Assembly (NCBI RefSeq): GCF_039655875.1
Contig: NZ_JBBYXK010000003.1
Coordinates: 248,001 to 312,000, forward strand
DNA length: 64,000 nt
Direction of reading: 5' to 3'
DNA from: Emcibacter sp. SYSU 3D8
Lineage (GTDB): Bacteria > Pseudomonadota > Alphaproteobacteria > SMXS01
Under the pieces are notes generated by a model that saw only the letters and a program-made list of their open reading frames with translations, was not told where the DNA came from and did no database searches. This document shows, piece by piece, positions 34,574-43,927 of this stretch. The number at the start of each line of letters is the position of its first letter. Position 1 is the first letter of the stretch. The translations under genes and the position numbers were made by a program.

Positions 34574-35383
34574 CTACTCTGGCTTTCGGCGGGTGCGGGT
34601 GGCGATCAGGTAGATCGCATGAGGATTGGTCGTCAGATAGCGGGCAATCAGGTAGCTGGGGCCGAACACCATGCGGTGCAGCCATTCAAGCCCCCACCGC
34701 TGCATCCACACCGGCGCGCGCCGGTAGTCGCCCGTCAGGTAGTGGAAGCAGCCGCCGCAGGTGATGATCCAGCCGGCGCGGATGCGGCTCCGGTTGCGCA
34801 CGCAGAATTCCTGCTCGAGCGGCTTGCCCAGCCCGACCCAGACCACGTCGGCGCCCGAGCTGTTGATCAGGTCGCAAATCTCCGCTTCATCTTCAGGTTT
34901 GAAGTAGCCGTGGTGCTGTCCCACGATGGTCACATGAGGGTAAAGCGCTTCCAGCCTCTCGCCGGCGGCGCGGTTGATGTCCTCCGGCGAGCCGAGCAGA
35001 AAAAACCGAAGACCGCCGGCATCCACTGCCGATTGCCCGGCCTGGTGGATGAAGTCGGTGGTTGCGGTCCGTTCCGGAATGTTCGCGTCGGTGAAGCGGG
35101 ATGCGGCGACGATGACGCCGCCGTCCGCGTGGATGATATCCGCCTTCAGCAGGTTGTCCCGGAAACGCCGGTTGACGGCCGCCATCGACAAGGTATGGCC
35201 ATTGGTGGAGAAAACCATGGTCGGCCAGCGATCGGGTTGCGCCCGGTGCGCCAGGCAATCGGCAACCATGCGGTCGGCCAGACCCTGCGATCCCAGGACA
35301 GCCGTCGGGACCCCGCCGATGACGATGTGGCGGACCGACCGGCGTTTGATGGGGTCGGCAGTCGTTGTTCTCGTTGGCGCCAC
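34574..35383 (-). CDS. WecG/TagA/CpsF-family glycosyltransferase (GT26)
   Basis: I place the start at the GTG at 35383 (GAGGG five bases upstream), giving 269 residues; the frame extends further but those residues do not fit the family. The GT26 core is clear: FSTNGHTLSMA, LKADIIHADGGVIVAASRF, FFLLGSPEDINRAAGERL, DVVWVGLGKPLEQEF and WIITCGGCFHYLTGDYRRAP. The family adds ManNAc-uronate or other sugars to lipid-linked intermediates at the membrane. It lies 88 nt after the flippase gene on the same strand. Confidence 0.92.
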   Translation of the reverse strand: MAPTRTTTADPIKRRSVRHIVIGGVPTAVLGSQGLADRMVADCLAHRAQPDRWPTMVFSTNGHTLSMAAVNRRFRDNLLKADIIHADGGVIVAASRFTDANIPERTATTDFIHQAGQSAVDAGGLRFFLLGSPEDINRAAGERLEALYPHVTIVGQHHGYFKPEDEAEICDLINSSGADVVWVGLGKPLEQEFCVRNRSRIRAGWIITCGGCFHYLTGDYRRAPVWMQRWGLEWLHRMVFGPSYLIARYLTTNPHAIYLIATRTRRKPE

Positions 35384-35471
35384 TACTACCCTCGCATGCG
35401 GCCGGACCGGGGCGTTATACCAGCGGTGCGCGCAGGCAACAACGCCGCTACGGTCTTGGGGCAAGCGTCGG

Positions 35472-36986
35472 TCAGACCGCCTCCGGCGGCACTGGCCTCG
35501 CATGACGCAGGACCTCCAACCCCAGCCTGAATGAACGGCGGCCGGCGGGAAACAGCCAGGCGGCCGCCCAGATGATACCGTAGGAAAGCGCCAGGCAGAC
35601 CAGCAGGGTGGCCCATTCGGGCAGCGTGGTTGTGGCCGTGACCGCCACCATGGCGCCCACGGCGACAATCGTGCCGGGCAGGAAAACGGCAAAAGTCAGG
35701 CCGATGTCGGCGATCCGGATGTGCGAGCGCCTGGTCACGACGAATATTAGCCAGGGAAGCATCAGGAAGAGCATGGCGCCGGCATAGGCGGTTGCAACGC
35801 CCAGGCCGCCCCAGGGCAGCCCGACAGCGAAAGAGCCGACCATCAGAACGGTCCTGATAACCGCCCAGTTTCTGAATTCCCGGGTTCGGTCCTCGGCCAC
35901 GAACAGCCATTCCAGCATGACCAGTTGAAACCGCAACAGGGCGGCGATGCCGAATGCCTGGAAGATCGGTATCACCTGGTCCCATGCGTCGCCGTAGACC
36001 AGGGGGATGAGTTGCGGCGCCATCACGATTGCGAAGGCCATCGCCGGTATGGCGGCCAGCAGCACCAGGCGCATCAGGCCCAGCACCGCGCGGCGATAGC
36101 TCTCCGGGTTGTCGAACAATCGGGCGAACACGGTCGGCGCCATATTGGCGAGAGGCGCGGTGATCAGGTTGGTGGGCGTGACCATCAGGCGGTAGGCGCG
36201 GTCGTAATAGCCCAACGCCACTTCACCCCACAGCTTGCCGATCATCACGGAATCGGCATTGCTGGAGATGAAGTTCATGATCCTGACCGACGCGACGTTG
36301 CCGCCAAAGCCGATCATGCTGCGCACTTCGACGCGCCGGTCTGGCAAGCCCGGCCGCCAGCCGCTGCCAAGCCATGACAGCGTCAGACCGGCAAGGCTGG
36401 TGGCGACGGGAATTGCCACCAGCGCCCAGAACGTATGCCATTGCGCTGCGATGAAGATGCCCACGCAGATGCCGAAAAGCATGGACGAGAAGCGGAACGC
36501 GCCCAACCGTCCGAACTGCAGCCGCCGGGTCTGCACGGATCTGTGCAGGCTGCCAAGGCCGTTGATCAGGAAAAGGCTGCAATAGACCGCTGCTACGGTG
36601 GTCAGAACCGGCCGATCGTAAAACATGCCCACCAGCGGTGTCAGCGCCAGGAAAATCACCAGCAATACCAGGTGAAATGCCAACGACACCCAGAACAGGT
36701 TCGACAGGTGAGCGGATGTCAGTTCCCTGCGCTGTACGACCGCCTGGCCCAGCCCAAGATCGCTGATGACCGCGATGGCGACCGCGAACGGCGCCACCAT
36801 GGCGGCAAGGCCAAAATCGGCTGGGGTAAGCAGGCGCGCGAGAACAACCGTCGAGACCACCTGCAGGACGATCTGGCACGCCTGCGCAATGGCGAACGCC
36901 ATGCCGCCGCGGAACGACTTTCGCTTGAGCTCGCCGATGTCGTCGCCGAAGGTCAGTCCGTCTTCGGATTTCTCGGGCTTCTGCAA
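35472..36986 (-). CDS. Wzx-type polysaccharide flippase (MOP superfamily, PST-like)
   Basis: 504 residues with about 14 predicted membrane segments. The N-terminus is typical of WzxC-type flippases (KRKSFRGGMAFAIAQ, VVLARLLTPADFGLAAM, DLGLGQAVVQRREL). It moves the undecaprenyl-linked repeat unit across the inner membrane for Wzy. The start appears to be TTG at 36986; the next in-frame Met (residue 29) would cut into the first helix. It is divergent from the initiating phosphoglycosyltransferase across a 173-bp region that probably holds both promoters. Confidence 0.92.
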   Translation of the reverse strand: MQKPEKSEDGLTFGDDIGELKRKSFRGGMAFAIAQACQIVLQVVSTVVLARLLTPADFGLAAMVAPFAVAIAVISDLGLGQAVVQRRELTSAHLSNLFWVSLAFHLVLLVIFLALTPLVGMFYDRPVLTTVAAVYCSLFLINGLGSLHRSVQTRRLQFGRLGAFRFSSMLFGICVGIFIAAQWHTFWALVAIPVATSLAGLTLSWLGSGWRPGLPDRRVEVRSMIGFGGNVASVRIMNFISSNADSVMIGKLWGEVALGYYDRAYRLMVTPTNLITAPLANMAPTVFARLFDNPESYRRAVLGLMRLVLLAAIPAMAFAIVMAPQLIPLVYGDAWDQVIPIFQAFGIAALLRFQLVMLEWLFVAEDRTREFRNWAVIRTVLMVGSFAVGLPWGGLGVATAYAGAMLFLMLPWLIFVVTRRSHIRIADIGLTFAVFLPGTIVAVGAMVAVTATTTLPEWATLLVCLALSYGIIWAAAWLFPAGRRSFRLGLEVLRHARPVPPEAV

Positions 36987-37159
36987 CGGACGGGAATCCC
37001 TCGTTCGCGATTATGCGCTGGCATGGCATACACTGGCAGTCGATCCATGCGCAATCATCTCACCTTGGGGTACAGGGGTGTTTTGGCTTGGCAACGATGG
37101 CCATTTGCCCGCAAAATCACCTGGGGCAGAAAAGTAGGCGCGGACGAGGTCAAAGGCGC

Positions 37160-38605
37160 GTGCTTCAATTGGGCAAAGAGGGGGTCGCCATCAACGGCGC
37201 AGCGGCGACGCGGGCAACGGACTTCCGTTGGACGCCAAGAACGATTGAACTCGCGGCCATGGCCGGCGATGTCATTGTCATCTTGGCTGCCGCCATCATC
37301 GCCTCGCAACTGAAGTTCGGCGAGCTTGAGCTGGCCCCGAACTACCTGTTCCCGGTGTTCCTGGGCGCCATCCTCTCCGTGAACATCTTCCGCTGGCGGC
37401 GGCTTTACGCGCTGGAAACCTACGCCAGGCGCGCGCAGCAGACCATGATGCTGATCGGCGCCCAGCTCTTGGTGACCCTGATCCTGCTGGGTATCGGGTT
37501 CGGGTCCAAGACGTCCGCCGATTTCTCCCGAGTCTGGTTCACCTTATGGATGACGATCAGCACCGCAGGGCTGGTTGTCTGGTTCTTCGTCCGGGCCGCG
37601 TTCGTCCGCGCGGCCCAGGACAATGGCGCGCTGTGCGACCGGCTGTTGCTGGTGGGGGATCCCGAGCGCATCGCAAGCTTCTCGGCATGGCTGGCCTCGA
37701 AGAACACCCGCATGCTCAAGGTCCTTGGCGTGGTGACCATCGGTAACCAGATGCCGGTGTCGGTCGACGGCTGTCCCGTGCGGAACGGCGTGGAGCATCT
37801 TGCGGAAATGGCCGAGACCTTGTCGCCTGACCGGGTGGTGCTGCTGTTCAACTGGCGCGAACCGCAGACCATCGACCTCTGCGTCGCCTCTCTCCGCAGC
37901 CTGGCGCTGGATGTTGAGTTGATGCTGCCTCGGCTGGGGCACGAATGGATCGGCCGGCCTATCGCGACGCTGGGCGGCCTGCCGGCCATGAACCTGATGC
38001 GCAGTCCGCTTTCCATGCACGGCAGGATCATCAAGCTGGTGGCTGACTACCTGCTGGCCACGACTCTGTTGCTTGCGCTGCTGCCGATGCTTGCCGCAGT
38101 CTCGATCCTGATCAAGCTCGATTCACCGGGGCCGGTATTCTATGTGCAGCGCCGGATCGGGTTCCAGGGACGCGAGTTCTCGATCCTCAAGTTCCGCACC
38201 ATGTATGCAAATGGCGAGGCCGGCTTCAGGCAGGCAACCCGCGGCGACCCGCGCATTACCCGCATCGGGCGTTTCCTTCGCGCCTCGAGCATCGACGAGT
38301 TGCCGCAATTGCTGAACGTGCTGCGCGGTGATATGTCGCTGGTCGGGCCGCGGCCACATGCCGTCGACATGAACGCCGAATTTGCCGCCCGGATCGACGA
38401 CTATCTGGCGCGTCACAAGATCAAGCCGGGCATCACCGGCTGGGCGCAGGTGCATGACGCCCGCGGCGAAACCCGGTCCATCGAGGACATGCAGCGGCGC
38501 GTTGCCTACGATCTCGCTTATGTGGACAACTGGTCCTTATGGCTGGATCTGCAGATCCTGCTCCGTACAGCCTCGGTTGTCCTGTTCCAGAAGAATGCCT
38601 ACTAG
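37160..38605 (+). CDS. Undecaprenyl-phosphate sugar phosphotransferase (initiating enzyme, WbaP/WcaJ type)
   Basis: I favour the GTG at 37160 (AAAGG just upstream), giving 481 residues; the open frame starts at 37013. Four N-terminal membrane helices and a Rossmann-like central domain precede the catalytic C-terminal PGT domain: a membrane helix (LLATTLLLALLPMLAAVSI), DSPGPVFYVQRRIGFQGREFSILKFRTM, then SSIDELPQLLNVLRGDMSLVGPRPH and KIKPGITGWAQV. It transfers a sugar-1-phosphate to undecaprenyl phosphate, the first step of repeat-unit assembly. Confidence 0.95.
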   Translation: MLQLGKEGVAINGAAATRATDFRWTPRTIELAAMAGDVIVILAAAIIASQLKFGELELAPNYLFPVFLGAILSVNIFRWRRLYALETYARRAQQTMMLIGAQLLVTLILLGIGFGSKTSADFSRVWFTLWMTISTAGLVVWFFVRAAFVRAAQDNGALCDRLLLVGDPERIASFSAWLASKNTRMLKVLGVVTIGNQMPVSVDGCPVRNGVEHLAEMAETLSPDRVVLLFNWREPQTIDLCVASLRSLALDVELMLPRLGHEWIGRPIATLGGLPAMNLMRSPLSMHGRIIKLVADYLLATTLLLALLPMLAAVSILIKLDSPGPVFYVQRRIGFQGREFSILKFRTMYANGEAGFRQATRGDPRITRIGRFLRASSIDELPQLLNVLRGDMSLVGPRPHAVDMNAEFAARIDDYLARHKIKPGITGWAQVHDARGETRSIEDMQRRVAYDLAYVDNWSLWLDLQILLRTASVVLFQKNAY

Positions 38606-38614
38606 ACAGCGAAC

Positions 38615-40120
38615 CTAGCCGCCGCAGGGATCGGGCAGTGTAACGGCGGTGTTGATCCAGTCCGTGTAGTTTTCCAGTCTACGGCGCAGTTTGGTGGTCA
38701 ATGGGCCGCTTGCCGGTTCGGTGAAACGCTTTGGGAACAATCCCTCGAATTGACGGACCACGGGCGCGTAGGCGGGATTGTCGGCCCGGTTGTTCCACTC
38801 CTTGCGGTCGTCGCGGTGATCGTAGAGTTCGACCGCTCCCGTGGAGTAGCGCGTGTAGCGGTAGGGGCCGTATCTGAGCGAGACTGTGTCAGGCCCCTTG
38901 ATGGAGAGCGCTGGATAGTGCCAGGGCATGTCGGGCGCGGCGAGCAGCGGCGCCAGGTCCCGACCGTCCACGTCGCCGGGCGGCGTGATGCCGGCGAGCC
39001 CGCAGACCGTCTGCATCAGGTCGACGGTCGAGACGCAATGGTCGCAGTGCTGGCCGGCGGCACCGCCGACCGGCGCAATGATCATCGGCACATGGGTGGA
39101 TTGCTCCCACAATGTCTGCTTGCCCCATTGCCGCTTTTCTCCCAGGTGATGGCCATTATCGCTCCACAGGACCACATGGGTGTTCGCGGCATGCGGACCG
39201 GCATGCAGTGCGTCGATGATCCGGCCGATCTGATGGTCGGCATAGGCGGTTGCGGCCAGGTAGCCCTTGATGGCGGCCTTCGTCAAACCCTTCTTCTCGA
39301 TCGGATCGCGGTAGCGGCTGCTGTCATAGGCAGGATAAAGCCGCTTCATCGCCTCGGGCGGATTGACCGGCATTGGAATCTCGTCGTCATCGATCAGGTC
39401 GATGAATTCCTTCGGGGCGTACCAGGGCGCATGGGGCTTGTAGATGCCGACGGTCAGGAAGAACGGTTTGTCGCTTGGCTTGCGGAGGATGCCGGTCGCC
39501 CAGTCGGCCAGGCGTTCATCGGGCGTCGCATGAGCCGGCGGCGCCTCGCCCCAGTCGAATTCGCGGCGGTCGATGCCTGCTGCCGGCCAGGGATCGGGCA
39601 GGCACTCGTGGTCGAAGTGGTGAAATTCGTCCCAGTCGTCGTCCTGGGCGTATTCCTCCTGCCAGAGTGCCGAGCGCCGGCCGAGCGTATTGAGGCCTGC
39701 ATAATGGAACTTGCCGTGAAAGACCTTCCCGCCGCCCAGGGACCGGTAGCCTGCCCGGCGGAACAGCCGGGGCAGGTTGGTGCGGGCGCGCAGCCAACCC
39801 GGCACCGTATCTTCATTGGTATAGACGCCGGTGCGCATGGGAAGAAGGCCGCGCAGCACGCTTTCTCGCGCGGGTTTGCAGGTGGGAACGGGCGTATAGG
39901 CATTCCGGAACAGGGTGCCTGAGGCGGCGAGGCGGTCGATATTCGGGGTCCGTGTCGCCTTGTTTGTGTCCAGGCAGCCGACCCATTCATTCAGGTCGTC
40001 AACGCAGATGAACAGCACATTGGACGCCTGGCGCGGCACCTGTGCATGGCCCAGCACCGGCAATGCCAGCGCGCCCGCGCCCATTGCCAGAAGGCTCCGC
40101 CTCGTCAGGTCAATCAACAA
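38615..40120 (-). CDS. Tat-exported sulfatase (iduronate-2-sulfatase-like, S1 family)
   Basis: 501 residues. A twin-arginine signal (LTRRSLLAMGAGALALP) predicts folded export. Metal ligands Asp41-Asp42 are in FICVDDLNE. The catalytic Cys81 lies in CKPARES, which fits the CxPxR formylglycine motif although Ala replaces the usual Ser. VGIYKPHAPWYAPKEF and WSDNGHHLGEKRQWGKQTLWE complete the active site and match iduronate-2-sulfatase-type enzymes. It needs a formylglycine-generating enzyme, not seen here. Convergent with the initiating transferase (9-nt gap), it would remove or recycle sulfate from the polymer. Confidence 0.92.
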   Translation of the reverse strand: MLIDLTRRSLLAMGAGALALPVLGHAQVPRQASNVLFICVDDLNEWVGCLDTNKATRTPNIDRLAASGTLFRNAYTPVPTCKPARESVLRGLLPMRTGVYTNEDTVPGWLRARTNLPRLFRRAGYRSLGGGKVFHGKFHYAGLNTLGRRSALWQEEYAQDDDWDEFHHFDHECLPDPWPAAGIDRREFDWGEAPPAHATPDERLADWATGILRKPSDKPFFLTVGIYKPHAPWYAPKEFIDLIDDDEIPMPVNPPEAMKRLYPAYDSSRYRDPIEKKGLTKAAIKGYLAATAYADHQIGRIIDALHAGPHAANTHVVLWSDNGHHLGEKRQWGKQTLWEQSTHVPMIIAPVGGAAGQHCDHCVSTVDLMQTVCGLAGITPPGDVDGRDLAPLLAAPDMPWHYPALSIKGPDTVSLRYGPYRYTRYSTGAVELYDHRDDRKEWNNRADNPAYAPVVRQFEGLFPKRFTEPASGPLTTKLRRRLENYTDWINTAVTLPDPCGG

Positions 40121-40256
40121 TCATCCCCCCGCACGCCCTATGGGCCGCGAGATTAGACGATCCTGCAATGACGTGACATCACCGGAATGCGGAAATCCGA
40201 TCAATTCTGCAGTACTGCGATCACTCGCCAGGCTGCTTGATGCAGGGCAAACGAAA

Positions 40257-40282
40257 GCCCGCCCGGCAGGTCCCGGGCGGGC
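40257..40282 (-). terminator. Rho-independent terminator of the DUF6515 gene
   Basis: On the minus strand, a 10-bp stem (GCCCGCCCGG and CCGGGCGGGC, 6-nt loop) is followed by TTTCGTTTGCCC. It begins 16 nt after the stop of the DUF6515 gene. Confidence 0.7.
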
Positions 40283-40297
40283 GCTCGTTGCTTTGGC

Positions 40298-41581
40298 TCA
40301 GAAGCGGACGCTGATGAACACTTCGCTGCCGTCATCCCGATAATCGGGACGGTACCAGGTATTGCCGTAGCGGTAATACAGGTCGCCGCCACGATATTCA
40401 GTCTCATAGCCGTCGGGGAGATAGTCCACCGCCAGGCCCTCGGGCGGCGCGACAACCTGGTACTGGCCGTAGCGCGCATCCCAGACATAATAGGTGCCAT
40501 AGTAATAATAATACGGCTCGTCATCGTAATAGAGCGTGCTGTAGCCCACCGGCAGAGACGCCAGCAAGGCGCCGAACGGTGCCGTCACGACCGTATAGCC
40601 GCTCGATCCGCGCGAGTAGTAGAGTCCCTGGTAATAGTAATAGTCGCGGTAGCCTACCCGCAGGGGACGATAGCCGCTCGGCAGGTAGCCGATCGAGAAG
40701 CCCGGACGGTACCATGCGTAGTTGCGGTGCGGCGCGCGATGCCAGACCCAGCCGCGATCACGCCGGTTGCGGTCGTACCAGCGGCGCTCCCATGTGCGCC
40801 GGTCATGGCGCCAGTCGTTGCGATCATGGCGCCAGCGGTCGTTGCGCCAGTTGCGCGCGTCATGGCGATCGGCGCGGGCCTCGCGGCGGTCCTGCTTATA
40901 GTCCTGTTTGTCGCTGCGGCGCTCCTGCTTGTAGTCGCGCTTGTCCTGCTTGTCCCAGGTGCCGGCCCGGCGCTCGTCCTTCCGGTCTGCGCGGTCACCG
41001 CGGCGGTCCTGCTTGTGGTCCTGCTTGTCGTCGTGGCGCTCCTGTCTGTAGTCGCGCTTGTCCTGCTTGTCCCAGGTGTTTGCCCGTTGATTGTTCTGGG
41101 CGCTGCCGCGATCGTTGCGCCGGTCGTGCCGGTTGTCCTGCGCCTGACCGCGATAATTGTCATTGCCGCGCCGGTTCTGAGGGTCCCGGACCGCATCGCG
41201 CTGCGCCGGCCCCTGCTGCTGCTGGTAGGTCCGGCGTGCGTCGTTGCCGCGATTGACCTGCGGGTCCCGCGTGACTGCGCGTTGGGGCGCCGTCTGCTGT
41301 TGCTGTTGCTGACGCTGCTGGTAGGTGCGCCGCGCGTCGCTGCCGCGGTCCTGTGGCTCGCGGGTGACGTTGCGTTGCTGCTGCGGCTGTTCCCGCTGCT
41401 TTCGCTGCTGCCGTTCGCCGTCGCGCTGGCCCCGATCACCTCGATCCTGACGTTCGAACTTGTACCGTTGCTTCTCTTCATCGTCTCGGCCGGCAGCATA
41501 GGCCGACGAAGCCATGAACAGCGCACAGGCCGTGCCCGAAATTAGCGCCGCTTTCAGCGTGGACGTTACACTCCTTCGCAT
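40298..41581 (-). CDS. DUF6515-type secreted protein with charged low-complexity repeats
   Basis: 427 residues from the ATG at 41581 (GGGAGAG upstream). A Sec signal peptide (ALISGTACALFMASSAYA) precedes a ~210-residue Arg/Asp/Gln/Lys-rich region. Its second part holds two tandem ~36-residue units that each begin TWDKQDKRDY. The C-terminal ~150 residues are Tyr/Gly-rich (GFSIGYLPSGYRPLRVGYRDYYYY and more) and match the DUF6515 pattern. The function is unknown; a cell-surface or matrix protein binding an anionic polymer is possible, given the neighbouring polysaccharide locus. A long hydrophobic frame on the opposite strand is a mirror of the charged codons, not a gene. Confidence 0.82.
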   Translation of the reverse strand: MRRSVTSTLKAALISGTACALFMASSAYAAGRDDEEKQRYKFERQDRGDRGQRDGERQQRKQREQPQQQRNVTREPQDRGSDARRTYQQRQQQQQQTAPQRAVTRDPQVNRGNDARRTYQQQQGPAQRDAVRDPQNRRGNDNYRGQAQDNRHDRRNDRGSAQNNQRANTWDKQDKRDYRQERHDDKQDHKQDRRGDRADRKDERRAGTWDKQDKRDYKQERRSDKQDYKQDRREARADRHDARNWRNDRWRHDRNDWRHDRRTWERRWYDRNRRDRGWVWHRAPHRNYAWYRPGFSIGYLPSGYRPLRVGYRDYYYYQGLYYSRGSSGYTVVTAPFGALLASLPVGYSTLYYDDEPYYYYYGTYYVWDARYGQYQVVAPPEGLAVDYLPDGYETEYRGGDLYYRYGNTWYRPDYRDDGSEVFISVRF

Positions 41582-41840
41582 CGGTCTCTCCCTATGCGGG
41601 TTGACGGTGGAAGTCGGCAGAGGATGATTACTTGGCCGGCTCCACTTGTATATTGCAGTCTGCCAGACAAGGGCTGAACCCGGAATGAACCGATCCTGAT
41701 GCGCCTTGCCGCCGATATTCCTCTGGAACCAGGGACATGCGGCAGCGTTAATCCACCGATCCCCCCACCCGTGGAATTTTCCCTGTTTGCCCAACGCGGC
41801 GCAAGGGGCCGTGTCACGGAATCAAAAGACGGAGTAGCCG

Positions 41841-42440
41841 ATGATCACGCTTCCCAATCTTCCCTATGCCTATGATGCGCTCGAGCCGTGCATTTCGAAG
41901 CGTACGCTCACGGTCCACCATACCAAGCATCATGCCGCCTATGTGAAGAAGACCAATGAACTGATCGAGGGCACCCGGTTTGCCGACCTCGGCCTCGAGG
42001 AGATCGTACGGGAAACGTGTGGCGACGACGAGCATGACACCCTGTTCAACCAGGCCGGTCAGGCGTGGAACCATTCGTTCTATTGGCAGTCGCTGTCGCC
42101 CGAAGGCGGCGGCAAGCCGGGTGAGGCGTTCACCGGGTTGCTGGAGTCCGGATTCGGAGGCTTTGACGGCTTCCGCGACGCTCTGGTGGAGCGGGCCACG
42201 GGTCATTTCGCCAGCGGCTGGGCTTGGGTGACCCTGGAAGGCGGCGCGCTGCAGGTCCGCGATACCCACGATGCCATGCCGGCGTTCTGTGCCGGCGACG
42301 CCGTACCGCTTCTGTGCATCGATGTGTGGGAGCACGCATACTATCTGGACTACCAGAATGTGCGTCCCGATTATGTGAATGCGGTGATCGACGAACTGCT
42401 GAACTGGGACTTTGCGGCGGCGAACCTGCGCGCGGCCTAG
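41841..42440 (+). CDS. sodB: Iron-type superoxide dismutase
   Basis: 199 residues with the Fe/Mn-SOD fold. Metal ligands appear in TVHHTKHHAAYV, QAWNHSFYW and DVWEHAYYLDYQ. The sequence AGQAWNHSFYW places Gln on the Fe-SOD side of the Fe/Mn distinction. No signal peptide, so it is cytoplasmic, converting superoxide to peroxide and oxygen. It is preceded by a 259-bp intergenic region shared with the divergent DUF6515 gene. Confidence 0.96.
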   Translation: MITLPNLPYAYDALEPCISKRTLTVHHTKHHAAYVKKTNELIEGTRFADLGLEEIVRETCGDDEHDTLFNQAGQAWNHSFYWQSLSPEGGGKPGEAFTGLLESGFGGFDGFRDALVERATGHFASGWAWVTLEGGALQVRDTHDAMPAFCAGDAVPLLCIDVWEHAYYLDYQNVRPDYVNAVIDELLNWDFAAANLRAA

Positions 42441-42850
42441 TACCCGTTGGTCGTTGGCCGTTGGCCGGTGGCGCGGGCCCGGCGCGCAGCGTTGCTCGCG
42501 CCGGGACCAATCGGGTCGTGACAGTGCCGCGATGCCGCTCCGACAATTCGGCCGTACGCTCCTGGGGTCTGCCTGCCAAGCCAAGCAGATCGGGAAATAG
42601 CCGGTCGCCCGCCTGCGGTGCGGTGTTTTATTCCGCAAGCCGTATGGTTGCGCCGCTTTAGGGGCGCGTGCCGCCAGTGCGTTTCGTGCTGCCGGACTGG
42701 TGTTCCCGTTGGGCGCGCCGATGGCCCGTGTCGGCCTCGTGTACTGGCCGCCTCGGCAATGGCGGTCAAAGTTGGCCGGTGAGCCAAAAAAGCAGCTTTG
42801 ACTGTTGCCGAATTCGGGTAACGTTGCGTGCCAAAGAACAATAAGCACGT
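42441..42850. other. 410-bp intergenic region without a recognisable gene
   Basis: The stretch begins with short repeats of GTTGGC type. A 9-bp hairpin follows (CCCGGCGCG at 42478-42486, CGCGCCGGG at 42497-42505) with no T-tract, possibly the end of the sodB transcript. The last ~60 bp are more AT-rich, with a TTGACT at 42798 that could belong to a promoter for the efflux pair, but no convincing -10 box is placed. I see no RNA gene. Confidence 0.5.
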
Positions 42851-43927
42851 ATGACGGAAAACCGGGGAGAAGACAGTCTGGTGCGCCCAGTGCGCCGCCG
42901 CCGCACGGTGCGGGTAGCGCTGCTTGTGCTGGGGCCGCTCGTGGCGGTGCTTGTGGCCGGTTACCTTTATGTGTCGGGCGGGCGGTACGTGACCACCGAC
43001 AATGCGTATGTCCGGGCAGGGATGGTATCGGTCGCCGCCAATGTCAGTGGCGAGGTCATCGATATCATGATCCGCGAAAATCAGGCCGTGAAGGTTGGCG
43101 ACGCGTTGTTCCAGATCGATCCGGAGCCGTATGAGATCGCCGTTGCCGAAGCCGAGGCGGATCTGGCCGATGCGCGGCTTGATGTTCAGTCCCTGCGCGC
43201 AAAGCTCGACATGAAGCGTTCGGAACTGGCCACCGCGTCCTCCGATGTGGAATACCAGCAGAACGAGTTCGCCCGCTATTCCCGGCTCGCCAAATCCAAC
43301 ACCATCTCGCGCGCCAAACTCGAGGAGGTGGAGCACCGGCTTACCGATGCCCGCAACCGCGCCGCTACTGCCCGCCGTGGCATCGAGACGGTCATGGCCG
43401 AATTGGGTGGCGGTCTGGCCGGCGATGCCACCAGACATCCCAAGGTACTGCGCGCCCGGACCAGGCTGGAGGAGGCAAAGCGCAACCTGCGCAACACCAC
43501 GGTGCACACCCGCGTCAACGGCATCGTGGCCAAGACAGGCCTGCAGCCCGGTGAATATATCACCGCCGGTCAGACGGTGTTCGCCCTGATGGCCACCGAT
43601 TCAATGTGGGTCGAGGCCAACATCAAGGAAACCGATCTCACCCATGTGCGGGCCGGCCAGACTGCGACGCTGGAAATCGATACCTATCCCGATGTGACCT
43701 TGCGCGCTGTCGTGTCCGGGATCTCGCCGGCGGCAGGCTCGGAATATTCCGTGCTGCCGGCGCAAAACGCCACCGGCAACTGGGTCAAGATCACCCAGCG
43801 GGTGCCCGTGCGGCTCGAACTGACCGGCGATACCAGCAAGGTGCCGCTGCGCGCCGGCATGAGCGTCAATGTGTCGATCGACACCGGCCGCCAGCGCGGC
43901 CTGCCGCTTGGAGGCGGCGACAGGTGA
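42851..43927 (+). CDS. HlyD/EmrA-family membrane fusion protein
   Basis: 358 residues: a short cytoplasmic Arg-rich start, one membrane helix (VALLVLGPLVAVLVAGYLYV), the lipoyl half-motif SGEVIDIMIRENQAVKVGDALFQIDP, a coiled-coil hairpin, the second lipoyl half (VNGIVAKTGLQPGEYITAGQTVFALM) and a beta-barrel. It links an inner-membrane pump to an outer-membrane channel. It overlaps the DHA2 transporter gene by 4 nt. No TolC gene is in view. Confidence 0.94.
   Translation: MTENRGEDSLVRPVRRRRTVRVALLVLGPLVAVLVAGYLYVSGGRYVTTDNAYVRAGMVSVAANVSGEVIDIMIRENQAVKVGDALFQIDPEPYEIAVAEAEADLADARLDVQSLRAKLDMKRSELATASSDVEYQQNEFARYSRLAKSNTISRAKLEEVEHRLTDARNRAATARRGIETVMAELGGGLAGDATRHPKVLRARTRLEEAKRNLRNTTVHTRVNGIVAKTGLQPGEYITAGQTVFALMATDSMWVEANIKETDLTHVRAGQTATLEIDTYPDVTLRAVVSGISPAAGSEYSVLPAQNATGNWVKITQRVPVRLELTGDTSKVPLRAGMSVNVSIDTGRQRGLPLGGGDR

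Noticed and set aside
40727-41545. 272-residue very hydrophobic plus-strand frame resembling a membrane protein
   Set aside because: It is exactly antisense to the Asp/Arg/Gln/Lys-rich region of the DUF6515 protein. Complements of those codons read as Val/Leu/Ala.
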